Source: Bacteroidetes bacterium QS_8_68_15
GTDB lineage: Bacteria > Bacteroidota > Rhodothermia > Rhodothermales > Salinibacteraceae
Assembly (NCBI GenBank): GCA_003023245.1
Contig: PXTR01000051.1
Coordinates: forward strand, 1-11,561
DNA: 11,561 nucleotides
Reading direction: 5' to 3'
The position numbers and the translations under genes are program-made. The notes beneath the pieces are model-generated. The model did no database searches. It worked only from the letters and a program-made list of their open reading frames with translations, and had not been told where the DNA came from. Positions 1 to 6,758 of this stretch are shown here, piece by piece; the stretch's first letter is position 1; each line of letters begins with the position of its first letter.

Positions 1-1
1 C

Positions 2-1393
2 AATATGATCGAGCGCGGCATCCGCGGCAACGTCGAGTTTATCGCCGTCAACACCGACCAGCAGGCCCTTTCCGAAAACAAAGCGCCGCAGAAGATCCAG
101 GCCGGCGGCGATCTGACCGGCGGCCTCGGGGCGGGGGCGCGTCCGTCAGTGGGGGCGGAGGCGACCGAGGAAAACCGCGAAGAGATCGAAGACGCGCTCG
201 AAGGCTTCGACATGGTGTTCGTCACCGCCGGGATGGGCGGGGGCACCGGTACGGGCGGGGCGCCGGTGGTGGCGGCCATCTCGCGGCGGCTGGGCATCCT
301 CACCGTCGCCATCGTCACCAAGCCGTTCAAGGCAGAGGGCAACCAGCGCATGAAGACGGCCAAGGAGGGCATCAGCCTGCTCGAGGAGCACGTCGACACG
401 CTCATCGTGATTCCCAACGAGCGCCTCCTGGACATCGCCGACGCCTCGACGAGCCTCATCGAGGCCTTCGAAAAGGCCGACAGCGTGCTCTACAGCGCCA
501 CGCGCGGCATCAGCGACCTCATCACGGTGCACGGCCTCATCAACCTCGACTTCGCCGATGTGCAGACCACCATGAAGGACGGCGGCACCGCGCTGATGGG
601 GTCTGCGGCCGTCAGCGGCGACAACCGGGCCGAGAAGGCCGCCGTCGAGGCGATTTCCAGTCCGCTCCTGGACGGCCTCTCGATTGCCGGGGCGCGCAAC
701 GTGCTGGTCAACGTGACCGCCGACCCGAGCCTCGGCATCCGCGAGGCCACCGCCGCGACGAACGTCATTCAGCAGGAGGCCGGCCACGACGTGGAGGTCA
801 TCTTCGGCCCCGTCATCGACGAGTCGATGGACGAGCGGCTGCGCGTGACCGTCATCGCCACGGGCTTCGACGAGGAGCCCGACGCGGCGGTGCAGCAGGA
901 AGAGGGGCAACGCGGCCCGGCGGCGTCTCCGTCGGAGGAGGAGGAGGGGGCGGAAGGAAGAGCTCCCGGGCGCAGCAGGAAGCAGGCGGAGGTCAACCGC
1001 ACCGAGCCGCTCGAGTCGCACCGGTACGGGCCGGGCTACAAGGGCGAAGACAACCTGCGCCGCCTCGACGTGCCGGCCTACGAGCGCCGCAGTCCGGCAG
1101 ACGAGAATGAGCAGCAGCAGCGCGAGGAACCCGCGCGGAAGGAAAACGAGCGCGCAAGCGACGAGCAGCCGCAGCGTCCCGACGCTCCGCCGGCGCGGCA
1201 GCCGCCCTCGTCGCCGCCGTCATCGCAGCAGCGGCAGCAACAGCCGCAGCAGGAGCGCGACACCGAGGACGACGACGCCGACGAGCAACCCAAGATTCGC
1301 CGCCTCCACGCCGACGACCTCGACGACCGCGAGGAACGCATCCGCAAGGACGACCCGGACACGCCGGCCTTCCTGCGCAAGATGATGGACTGA
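2..1393 (+). CDS. ftsZ: Cell division protein FtsZ (5' end outside window)
   Basis: FtsZ is the tubulin-like GTPase that polymerises into the cytoplasmic Z-ring and recruits the divisome. The frame is already open at base 2, so the start lies upstream; roughly 30-50 N-terminal residues, including the first glycine-rich nucleotide loop, are missing. Counting from the first visible Met (base 5), the tubulin signature GGGTGTG is at residues 78-84 and the T7 catalytic loop NLDFADV at 180-186. The globular part ends near 288. A long disordered linker rich in E, Q, R and P follows (about 289-445), then a C-terminal peptide ending [11 protein letters not shown], the expected site for FtsA/SepF-type partners. 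A second, similar motif (LDVPAYERR, 354-362) lies inside the linker. The gene ends tail-to-tail with the next gene, 41 bases away. The identification is certain. Confidence 0.98.
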   Translation, partial: NMIERGIRGNVEFIAVNTDQQALSENKAPQKIQAGGDLTGGLGAGARPSVGAEATEENREEIEDALEGFDMVFVTAGMGGGTGTGGAPVVAAISRRLGILTVAIVTKPFKAEGNQRMKTAKEGISLLEEHVDTLIVIPNERLLDIADASTSLIEAFEKADSVLYSATRGISDLITVHGLINLDFADVQTTMKDGGTALMGSAAVSGDNRAEKAAVEAISSPLLDGLSIAGARNVLVNVTADPSLGIREATAATNVIQQEAGHDVEVIFGPVIDESMDERLRVTVIATGFDEEPDAAVQQEEGQRGPAASPSEEEEGAEGRAPGRSRKQAEVNRTEPLESHRYGPGYKGEDNLRRLDVPAYERRSPADENEQQQREEPARKENERASDEQPQRPDAPPARQPPSSPPSSQQRQQQPQQERDTEDDDADEQPKIRRLHADDLDDREERIRKDDPDTPAFLRKMMD

Positions 1394-1396
1394 GGC

Positions 1397-1424
1397 GAAG
1401 GGCGATTTTCGAAGGGCGATTTTC
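1397..1424. repeat. Exact 14-base tandem duplication after ftsZ stop
   Basis: The unit GAAGGGCGATTTTC occurs twice head-to-tail (1397-1410 and 1411-1424), starting 3 bases after the ftsZ stop codon. It fills most of the short spacer between two convergent genes. No terminator hairpin is visible here. Confidence 0.9.
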
Positions 1425-1434
1425 CATCTCCAGG

Positions 1435-2040
1435 CTACCGCTCGTCGGCGAGCGCCCCGGCGGGAAGCGCGCCGGACTGCTGCTGCCGGGCGGCCCCGTC
1501 GATGATGCGCCGCGCGCGGACGCGACCGCCGTCTTCGGCGAGGCGGCGCGCGACGTCGACCTGTCGGTGCGCCAGGTGCTCGGCCAGCGCCTCCACGATG
1601 GCAGCGGCCGCCTGTGGGCGACGGCGGCGCGTCGTCTTGAGATCGGGGCGGAAGAAGCCCAGCACGTGCGTCTCCACGGCAGCGCGAGCGGTCTCCATGC
1701 GCGGGAAGTCGCCCACCAGCGAGAGTTCGCCGAAGACCTCGCCGGGCCCGGCCTGCCGCAGATCGCAGGGCTCGCCGTGCTCATCCTCGACAGTCAGCGC
1801 TACGCGCCCCTGCTGCACGACGTAGAGTCCGAGGCCGGGATCGTCTTCGTAGTAGAGAAACTCGTCGCGGTGGAAGGTGCGCGCGTGGACTCCTTCCGCC
1901 AGCGCACGCAACGCGCGACTCGGGACGCCTTGAAACACCGGCGTCTTGCCCAGTACGGTGGCGGCCTCCCGCACGTGTGCGTCCTCACGGCGGCGAGCGA
2001 GGCGGCGGTACGTGCGGCGCACAGCGTTCCAGAGACCCAT
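1435..2040 (-). CDS. Stand-alone cyclic-nucleotide-binding domain protein
   Basis: This 201-residue protein carries a cNMP-binding (Crp/PKA regulatory-type) beta-roll at about residues 34-135. The visible family pattern is PVFQGVP (34-40), the roll-strand region YVVQQGRVAL (73-82), and the phosphate-binding cassette FGEL (103-106) with Arg114 and Thr117, in the spacing of the ligand-binding loop. An alpha-helical C-terminus (about 135-201) follows, with no helix-turn-helix, kinase or channel domain, so it is not a Crp-type transcription factor. The N-terminus is basic (RRTYRRLARRR, 8-18). The start chosen is MGLWNAVRR; the frame extends further upstream, but that part is low-complexity spacer sequence. 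No Shine-Dalgarno sequence precedes it. The stop is TAG. It converges on ftsZ and follows the Omp85 gene after 201 bases. Its ligand and output are unknown; the domain call is firm. Confidence 0.85.
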   Translation of the reverse strand: MGLWNAVRRTYRRLARRREDAHVREAATVLGKTPVFQGVPSRALRALAEGVHARTFHRDEFLYYEDDPGLGLYVVQQGRVALTVEDEHGEPCDLRQAGPGEVFGELSLVGDFPRMETARAAVETHVLGFFRPDLKTTRRRRPQAAAAIVEALAEHLAHRQVDVARRLAEDGGRVRARRIIDGAARQQQSGALPAGALADER

Positions 2041-2042
2041 TG

Positions 2043-2077
2043 GGGCGTGGGAGTGCGGGAGCGAGGGTGTACGGGGG
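2043..2077 (-). repeat. Degenerate G-rich repeat upstream of the cNMP-domain gene
   Basis: The sequence shows a loose period of about 7 bases with GGG or GTG recurring, immediately before the start codon at 2040. The 15-mer at 2046-2060 reappears as its exact reverse complement at 7836-7850. The repeat is weak and no function can be assigned. Confidence 0.35.
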
Positions 2078-2085
2078 TGAAAAAG

Positions 2086-2115
2086 AGTGTACGAGAGGCG
2101 CGAGTGGAAGATCAA
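2086..2115 (-). promoter_or_regulatory. Possible promoter for the cNMP-domain gene
   Basis: On the minus strand TTGATC (2115-2110) and TACACT (2091-2086) are separated by 18 bases, each matching the sigma-70 consensus at 4 of 6 positions. They lie about 45 bases upstream of the start codon. The match is modest, and primary promoters in this group may follow the Bacteroidota -33/-7 pattern instead. Confidence 0.2.
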
Positions 2116-2241
2116 GAGATGCCCTCCCGCCAGCTTCAAACGCGTGGAGCGCAGGAACGAACGCGCGCGTCGCCTGCATTTTCTCCGAAGCGCCACGCCC
2201 GTTCGCCGCGCCCTTACTCCCGCCCTCCCAAACCCTCGCAC

Positions 2242-4776
2242 TCAAAACGCGTGGCCGATGCCGAAGTGCAGGCGCGGGCTGCCGATCCCGTCGGGGAACG
2301 GATTTTCGCGCTGAAGCGGGTCGTGCACCTTGAAGGCCACGTCGAGACGCAAGACGAGAAAGTCCCAGTTCAGGCGCAGCCCCAGGCCGCTGCCGACGCC
2401 GATCTGCTCGTAGAAGTCGGCGAGGCGGAAGCGCAGCGCGTCGGGGCCGGGGTTGCGCGGGCCGATCCAGGCGTTGCCGGCGTCGGCGAAGAGCGCACCG
2501 ATCCAGTCGGTACTCCCGAGCACGTTGCGGAGGAGCGTCTGGCGCACCTCGACGGCTGCTTCGAGCTTGACGTCGCCGCCGAGCAGGTTGGGGGCGTCGC
2601 CGGTGAGTGTGCCGCGCGGGGCGGCTGGGCGCAGTTCGCGCAGCCCCCACCCACGCACGCTCGACGCCCCGCCGGCGTAGAAGCGCCGGTCGAACGGCAC
2701 CAGCCCGGGCCGCCCGATGGGGTGGGCCGCCCCGACGATGAGCTTGCCCGCCAGCACGGTGCCGGGAGCCACGGGCCAGTAGCGCCGCGCGTCGCCGACG
2801 AGACGCACGTAGGGCCGGTAGCGCAGGCGGTCGTCGGCGGCAGAAGCGCCGCGCAGGAACGGCAGTCCCGGCAGGCTGCTCTCGACGGTGTCGGGCGAAA
2901 AGACCAGGCGGTCCAGGAGCGCTGGCAGCCCCCCGCCGACTTCGGCGGCGGTTTCGTAGCTGCGCCCTTCGGCGCGCCGCAGCGGGTTGGCCGTCGAGGA
3001 GCGCAGCGTGTAGCGGAAGGCGCTGCCGACCTGCGGAGCGATGTAGTCCTCCAGCACCCGCGCGCGCTGCACCGGGTCGCGCACGATGGGATCGTCGGGC
3101 GTGCCCAGCACGCGTTCCAAGAACCCCCCGCGGAAGCCGCTGAGCGTGTCGGGATTGGACAGGCTCAGGTCGGGCACGTCCACCAGCGAGACGAGCGTCG
3201 GCGTGTGGCGCATTTCCAGCCGCAGCCGCGCGTCGCCGCGCCCGCGGATGAGAAAGCCCAGATTTTCACGCCGCGCGGTGAGCGCGCTGACGGAAAACTG
3301 CGTGCTCGTGTCGTAGAAGTCTCCGTAGAGCCGCCGCAGCTGCGCGAACGGCTCCGTGAGATACGGATACGTCAGCGAGACGGACCCTTCGAGCTGGGCG
3401 GAAGAAAACAGCAACTCGCGGGGCCCCCCGTCGGTGTCGAGATCGGAGGCGACCGAGCCGGCGACGCGGGCGCGGAAGGTTTCTCCTTTGCTGAAGAAGT
3501 TGGCGTTTTCGTAGGTGGCGCCCAGCCCGAAGCCCACCTCGTTGCTGACGAACCCGGTGCGCTGGAGCGCGAAGGTTTCCAGGCTCACGCGGTGCCGCGG
3601 GCGCGTGCGCAGTGTAATGCGATGCGGCAACACGGGGGCCGACAACGAGTCAGGCCGGCGGGGGGCTTGCGCGGTGATGTCGGTAAAGGAAAACACGCCG
3701 GCGTCTTCGAGGCGGCGTTTGGCAGACAGCAGGTCGGCCTGGCTGTACCACCGGCTGGGACGCACCCCGTGCAGGGCCCGTCGCAGCAGCTCTGCGCTCA
3801 GTTCGCTTTCTCCCTCCCAGCGTACCGTCACCTGTCCCGGACGCCCCGGCCGACGCAGCGTGTCGATGCGCACGGGCGCGCCCTGCTCGGGGCCTTCGAT
3901 GCGCACGTGCAAGTCGCCGAACCGGTAGCGCAACCCCGGGCGCACGCGAAAGGTCACGTCGAAGGAGTCCGGCGGCTGCGGGAATACGAGGGCGCGCACC
4001 GAGTCGCGCGTGGCGCGGGCGTACCCGGCGTTGCGCAGGCTGTCGAGCAGGCGGCTGCGTTCGTTCAGGAGGCGTTTTTCCGAATAGCGCCGCCCGCCGG
4101 TGCGGAACCAGAGCGTGTCGCCATCGGCGGTGCGCCGGAGCGGAGCATCTCCTGGGCGAAGCAGCGAGGCGCGCGCGAGGCGCCGCCGGCGCGCCTCCGA
4201 AAGCACGTCGAGCCCCGTGTGGCGAGCGCGGCGCGCGTAGAGCGGCGCGCCTCGCCGAATGTCGAAGACGACCTCGACTTCCGCGTCGTCGGCGTCGGCG
4301 GGTACCACGCGCGTCTCGACTTGCGCGTCGCGAAAGCCTTCCTGGCGGTAAAACGCCTTGAGGCGCTCGGCGTCGCCGGCGAGGGTCGCGCGGTCGAGCC
4401 GGGCCGGTGCTTCGCCCACGCGCTTGAGCGCTCCACCGACGCCCCCGCCGGTGAAATCGCCCAGCTTGTAGAGCCAGCGCCACCACGTGAAGCCCGGCAC
4501 GCCCAGCACGCGCCGATTGGGCGTGGTGCGCACGCGCCGCAAGAGCACTATTCGGTCGAATGGGCCGCGCCCCTCGAAGCGCACGCCCGTGACGAGCGGA
4601 GGCTCCTCGCCGGAGGCGGCCAGCGTGTCAGCGGCCGGCGTATTGGCCGGCTGCGCTCGCGCTGCGCGGCCGCCGCTGCCCAAGCTACACAGCAGGAATA
4701 CGGCGACCAGCGCGGGGGCTCCGTGCCGAAGAAGAAGCGACGTTCGGCCCGGCGTCGAAGGAGGGTCCGTTTTCAT
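2242..4776 (-). CDS. Omp85-family outer membrane protein, TamL/BamA-like
   Basis: This 844-residue protein is predicted to be exported and folded as an outer-membrane beta-barrel that helps assemble or translocate envelope proteins. An N-terminal signal peptide (hydrophobic core about 20-33) ends near ARA/Q (42). POTRA-like domains follow, with LKAFYRQEGFRDAQVETRV at 139-157 and a second similar helix-strand unit near 240-260. The stretch PNRR-LG...W-LYKLG...KRVGEAP...D (86-128) recalls Bacteroidota TamL proteins. The barrel (from about 420) contains the loop-6 motif VRGW (707-710), FADAGNAW, and a C-terminal strand ending in Phe, the classic outer-membrane sorting signal. Two in-frame ATGs are possible, 4797 and 4776; 4776 puts the signal peptide closer to the N-terminus. 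Cys30 follows Leu-Leu, a poor lipobox, so a lipoprotein is not supported. No tamB gene is in the window. Confidence 0.9.
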   Translation of the reverse strand: MKTDPPSTPGRTSLLLRHGAPALVAVFLLCSLGSGGRAARAQPANTPAADTLAASGEEPPLVTGVRFEGRGPFDRIVLLRRVRTTPNRRVLGVPGFTWWRWLYKLGDFTGGGVGGALKRVGEAPARLDRATLAGDAERLKAFYRQEGFRDAQVETRVVPADADDAEVEVVFDIRRGAPLYARRARHTGLDVLSEARRRRLARASLLRPGDAPLRRTADGDTLWFRTGGRRYSEKRLLNERSRLLDSLRNAGYARATRDSVRALVFPQPPDSFDVTFRVRPGLRYRFGDLHVRIEGPEQGAPVRIDTLRRPGRPGQVTVRWEGESELSAELLRRALHGVRPSRWYSQADLLSAKRRLEDAGVFSFTDITAQAPRRPDSLSAPVLPHRITLRTRPRHRVSLETFALQRTGFVSNEVGFGLGATYENANFFSKGETFRARVAGSVASDLDTDGGPRELLFSSAQLEGSVSLTYPYLTEPFAQLRRLYGDFYDTSTQFSVSALTARRENLGFLIRGRGDARLRLEMRHTPTLVSLVDVPDLSLSNPDTLSGFRGGFLERVLGTPDDPIVRDPVQRARVLEDYIAPQVGSAFRYTLRSSTANPLRRAEGRSYETAAEVGGGLPALLDRLVFSPDTVESSLPGLPFLRGASAADDRLRYRPYVRLVGDARRYWPVAPGTVLAGKLIVGAAHPIGRPGLVPFDRRFYAGGASSVRGWGLRELRPAAPRGTLTGDAPNLLGGDVKLEAAVEVRQTLLRNVLGSTDWIGALFADAGNAWIGPRNPGPDALRFRLADFYEQIGVGSGLGLRLNWDFLVLRLDVAFKVHDPLQRENPFPDGIGSPRLHFGIGHAF

Positions 4777-4890
4777 GCGACGGCTCGCCTGCGTCATCAG
4801 AGACGTCCCTGAAAACGTCCGTTCCCCTGTTCGGGTTCGGAAGAAGAGACTTCTCCTTCCGGAGACGCCTGGTCCGCAGCCCATTCGTCG

Positions 4891-5054
4891 CTACGAAATC
4901 AGCCGTTCGTATTCATCGCGCGGGCCAATCCAGAACCAATACAGGCCCTCTGACTTTTCCAGCGCCGGCACTCGAAACTCATGACGGACCCGCGCCGACC
5001 AATACCGTCCCACTTTTTTAGGTGCAGCGAGGGATGATGCGGGTTGGCTTTCAA
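4891..5054 (-). pseudogene. Frameshifted, truncated RelE/ParE-type toxin relic
   Basis: Two adjacent frames together give the C-terminal half of a RelE/ParE-superfamily toxin. The first (5054-5013) encodes LKANPHHPSLHLKK. The second (from 5013) encodes VGRYWSARV..., then the family-typical ending GLYWFWIGPRDEYERLIS and a TAG stop at 4891. The break falls on a six-A run (5014-5019); one extra A would join the two parts. The N-terminal half is missing: no matching sequence appears in the roughly 90 bases before the M23 stop codon, and the first frame has no ATG after its last upstream stop. A TTG-started 62-codon ORF (5079-4891) contains only the second part and replaces the conserved first part with unrelated residues. 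No antitoxin gene is adjacent. In intact relatives these toxins act on translation or gyrase; this copy is probably dead. Confidence 0.7.
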
Positions 5055-5145
5055 AGAAACCGCCCAAAAAGGTGGCCAAATCTCAGCGACAAAGGAAGAA
5101 ACGGCCGTCGATGGAGCACAGGCGAAGCGGGAGCGTCACATCACA

Positions 5146-5176
5146 TCAGTAGTCGAGGGACGTCAGTAGTCGAGGG
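5146..5176. repeat. 14-base direct repeat across the M23 stop codon
   Basis: TCAGTAGTCGAGGG occurs at 5146-5159 and 5163-5176, 17 bases apart. The second copy contains the stop codon and last codons of the M23 gene (LDY-stop); the first copy repeats them just downstream. It looks like a local duplication of the gene's 3' end. Confidence 0.85.
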
Positions 5177-6146
5177 CGGCTCCGGAGTCTTCGACCTTTT
5201 GCTGCAAGGCGCGGTACTTCGCCGGCGTCATGCTGGGGGCGAAGAAGTAAATCGGGTTGATGGCGCGGCCCTCCTCGTCGCGCACCTCGTAGTGCAGGTG
5301 CGGCCCGGTCGAGCGTCCGGTGTTGCCGCTGAAGGCGAACGTCTCGCCGCGCTCCACTTCGTAGCCGGGGGCGATGCGGTCGGGCACGCGCGAGAGGTGC
5401 GCGTAGCGGGTGGTGTAGCCCGTCTTTTTGTGCTTGATCTCCACGACGTTGCCGTAGTTGGGCGAGAACTCCGAGCGGACGATCGTGCCCTTGCCCGGCG
5501 CCGTCACCGGCGCGCCCTTGTCGAGCAGGATGTCGATGCCGGCGTGCATCTTCTCGACCTTGAGGACCGGGTGGTCGCGCTGCCCGAAGCCGGAGACGAT
5601 GGGGCCGTCGGCGGGCTTAATGGCCGGCAGGTGCGCCAGTTTGGAACGGCGCTGGGCAGCCATTTTTGTGAGCCGGCGGTAGCTGGCTTCCTGCAGGCGC
5701 ATCTGGCGCCCGAGGCGGTCGAGGGCGTGCTCGGTTTGGCGCATCAGCTCGGCCGTGCGCCCGTCGAAGCGCTGAAACTCCTCGTACGGGTCGGAGCCGC
5801 CCACGCCCACGCGCCGCACGTCCTTGCTGATCGGGTCGGCCTGAAAAAGCTTGCGGTAGAGCTTGCGGTCCGTCGAGGCGAGGCGGTCGAGCTTTTCCGA
5901 AAAGCGCTCCACCCGCGAGTCCACATCGGCGACCTGCTCCTGGAGCGCCTCGTTCTCGGCCTTGAGCGCCGCCTCCTCGGGCGTGCCGATCCAGCGAGCG
6001 TCCATGCTCCACGCCAGCAGTCCCGCGATCACCAGCGAGAGCGCCAGCGTGCCGGCCACCTGCGCGTAGCGCCGCGAACGTTTCGGCTTAACCTCCTTGA
6101 AGGAGCAAGTTTCCCGATCATAATAGTAGTACTTGTTCTTGGACAT
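5163..6146 (-). CDS. Membrane-anchored M23 zinc metallopeptidase
   Basis: This 327-residue protein is predicted to cleave peptidoglycan cross-links from a membrane anchor. A short cytoplasmic N-terminus (MSKNKYYYYDRETCSF) resembles that of Bacteroidota M23 proteins. One transmembrane helix (about 27-48) and a periplasmic coiled coil (about 56-100, with further helix to 165) follow. The LytM/peptidase M23 domain spans about 182-302. Its zinc ligands are visible: His201 and Asp205 in HAGID, and the HxH motif H283-L-H285 in GPHLHYEV. All expected catalytic residues are present, so it should be active rather than an EnvC-type degenerate form. An upstream in-frame extension to 6320 exists, but the conserved N-terminus supports ATG 6146. 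No Shine-Dalgarno is seen. The 612-base spacer upstream suggests its own promoter. Confidence 0.93.
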   Translation of the reverse strand: MSKNKYYYYDRETCSFKEVKPKRSRRYAQVAGTLALSLVIAGLLAWSMDARWIGTPEEAALKAENEALQEQVADVDSRVERFSEKLDRLASTDRKLYRKLFQADPISKDVRRVGVGGSDPYEEFQRFDGRTAELMRQTEHALDRLGRQMRLQEASYRRLTKMAAQRRSKLAHLPAIKPADGPIVSGFGQRDHPVLKVEKMHAGIDILLDKGAPVTAPGKGTIVRSEFSPNYGNVVEIKHKKTGYTTRYAHLSRVPDRIAPGYEVERGETFAFSGNTGRSTGPHLHYEVRDEEGRAINPIYFFAPSMTPAKYRALQQKVEDSGAALDY

Positions 6147-6324
6147 CTGGACGGAGAAAAGCCGGTCTATGCGTGACGAAAACGTGCGGAACGGATGCTT
6201 CGAGCGGTCTGTGCGGAACGTGACGGCCCGCCGGCGACGCTGAACGAAACACGGCGTCGATAACGAGAATGCGGGGCGTGCTCCGCAGGCGAAGCGCCCG
6301 TCGCTTGCCTGTGAACTCACAAAA

Positions 6325-6353
6325 AGTTTATGGCATAGCGCCTGGAATTACAA
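6325..6353 (-). promoter_or_regulatory. Possible promoter for the M23 gene
   Basis: On the minus strand TTGTAA (6353-6348) and TAAACT (6330-6325) are separated by exactly 17 bases, each matching the sigma-70 consensus at 4 of 6 positions, in the most A/T-rich part of the spacer. A TTTTTG follows directly, which could also suit a Bacteroidota-type -7 element. It would give a leader of about 170 bases. Confidence 0.25.
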
Positions 6354-6486
6354 CCGCCGTTACCGTCTCTCTTTGCGAACCGTTTCTACCGATCTGCCCA
6401 CTTCGGCAAAAATTACGCAGCCCGCGGTTCGTTGCGCCGACAGGCCCGGTACCTTACCCAAGTTGTGACCTATCAGAAAATGTGTC

Positions 6487-6508
6487 ATTCCGGACCCCGA
6501 TCCGGAAT
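6487..6508. repeat. Perfect 8-bp inverted repeat, REP-like
   Basis: ATTCCGGA (6487-6494) and TCCGGAAT (6501-6508) flank a 6-base loop. The surrounding GTCATTCCGG...CCGGAATCTC pattern resembles dispersed intergenic palindromes known in other bacteria. Whether it is repeated in this genome cannot be seen here. No T-run follows on either strand, so it is not an obvious terminator. Confidence 0.5.
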
Positions 6509-6677
6509 CTCATTCGGATTATTGGCAGCCAAACCGAGGGAGATCCGCCCCAAACTTGGGTTACCTTTTCACTCGCCTCGCGTACGAAATGAAACGAACG
6601 TAAGGCGGAGATCCCCGCCGAACGCCGCTCGGGGCTTTTCCTTGGGGCGTCCTTCGAACGTGCAACGGCTGTGCCTT

Positions 6678-6755
6678 CGTTAGCTATCAGCTGTCGGCTA
6701 TCAGCGTTCAGCCTCGCGGTCCGCAAAGCTGACGGCTGACCGCTGACGGTTGACC
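6678..6755. repeat. Heptamer-repeat hairpin downstream of hprK
   Basis: The left arm (6678-6712) is five successive 7-base units matching NNTYRGC, such as TATCAGC and GTTCAGC. The right arm (6728-6755) is four units matching GYTGACS, for example GCTGACG. The two arms are inverted relative to each other, with the TCAGC/GCTGA cores pairing in register, around a 15-base loop (6713-6727). It ends 3 bases from the hprK stop codon, so the transcript would fold into a long imperfect stem just after the coding sequence. It may serve as an mRNA 3'-end stabiliser or transcription end; there is no U-tract. Confidence 0.75.
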
Positions 6756-6758
6756 GCT

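Larger units (their letters stand above)
6147..6758. other. 612-base spacer without a convincing gene
   Basis: Short ORFs on both strands here have no recognisable domain and no coherent composition. I found no tRNA-like T-loop or acceptor pairing. The spacer contains a possible minus-strand promoter (6325-6353), an 8-bp inverted repeat (6487-6508), imperfect GC-rich inverted repeats around 6604-6637, a 10-base direct repeat GTGCGGAACG (6184-6193 and 6211-6220), and the heptamer hairpin next to the hprK stop. The middle (about 6300-6480) is noticeably richer in A and T than the genes. Confidence 0.6.

Noticed and set aside
146..1021. 291-codon open frame antisense to ftsZ
   Set aside because: It is an Arg/Leu/Val-rich shadow of the conserved ftsZ frame with no recognisable family.
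1567..4812. 1081-codon open frame on the plus strand
   Set aside because: It is antisense to the Omp85 and cNMP-domain genes, has low-complexity Arg/Ala/Glu composition and no domain; it reflects high GC content at third positions.
5013..5020. Programmed -1 frameshifting producing a working toxin
   Set aside because: The N-terminal half of the toxin and any antitoxin are missing, so decay with a one-base loss is simpler; kept only as a point to check.
5022..6176. 384-codon open frame on the plus strand
   Set aside because: It is antisense to the M23 peptidase, which has complete zinc-binding motifs.
6184..6220. Direct repeat GTGCGGAACG as a regulator site
   Set aside because: Two 10-base copies 27 bases apart are not enough in GC-rich sequence, and there is no regulator gene nearby.
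6604..6637. Rho-independent terminator for the minus strand
   Set aside because: CCCCG/CGGGG and GGCGG/CCGCC pairings exist but are short, mutually exclusive and not followed by a U-tract on the minus strand.
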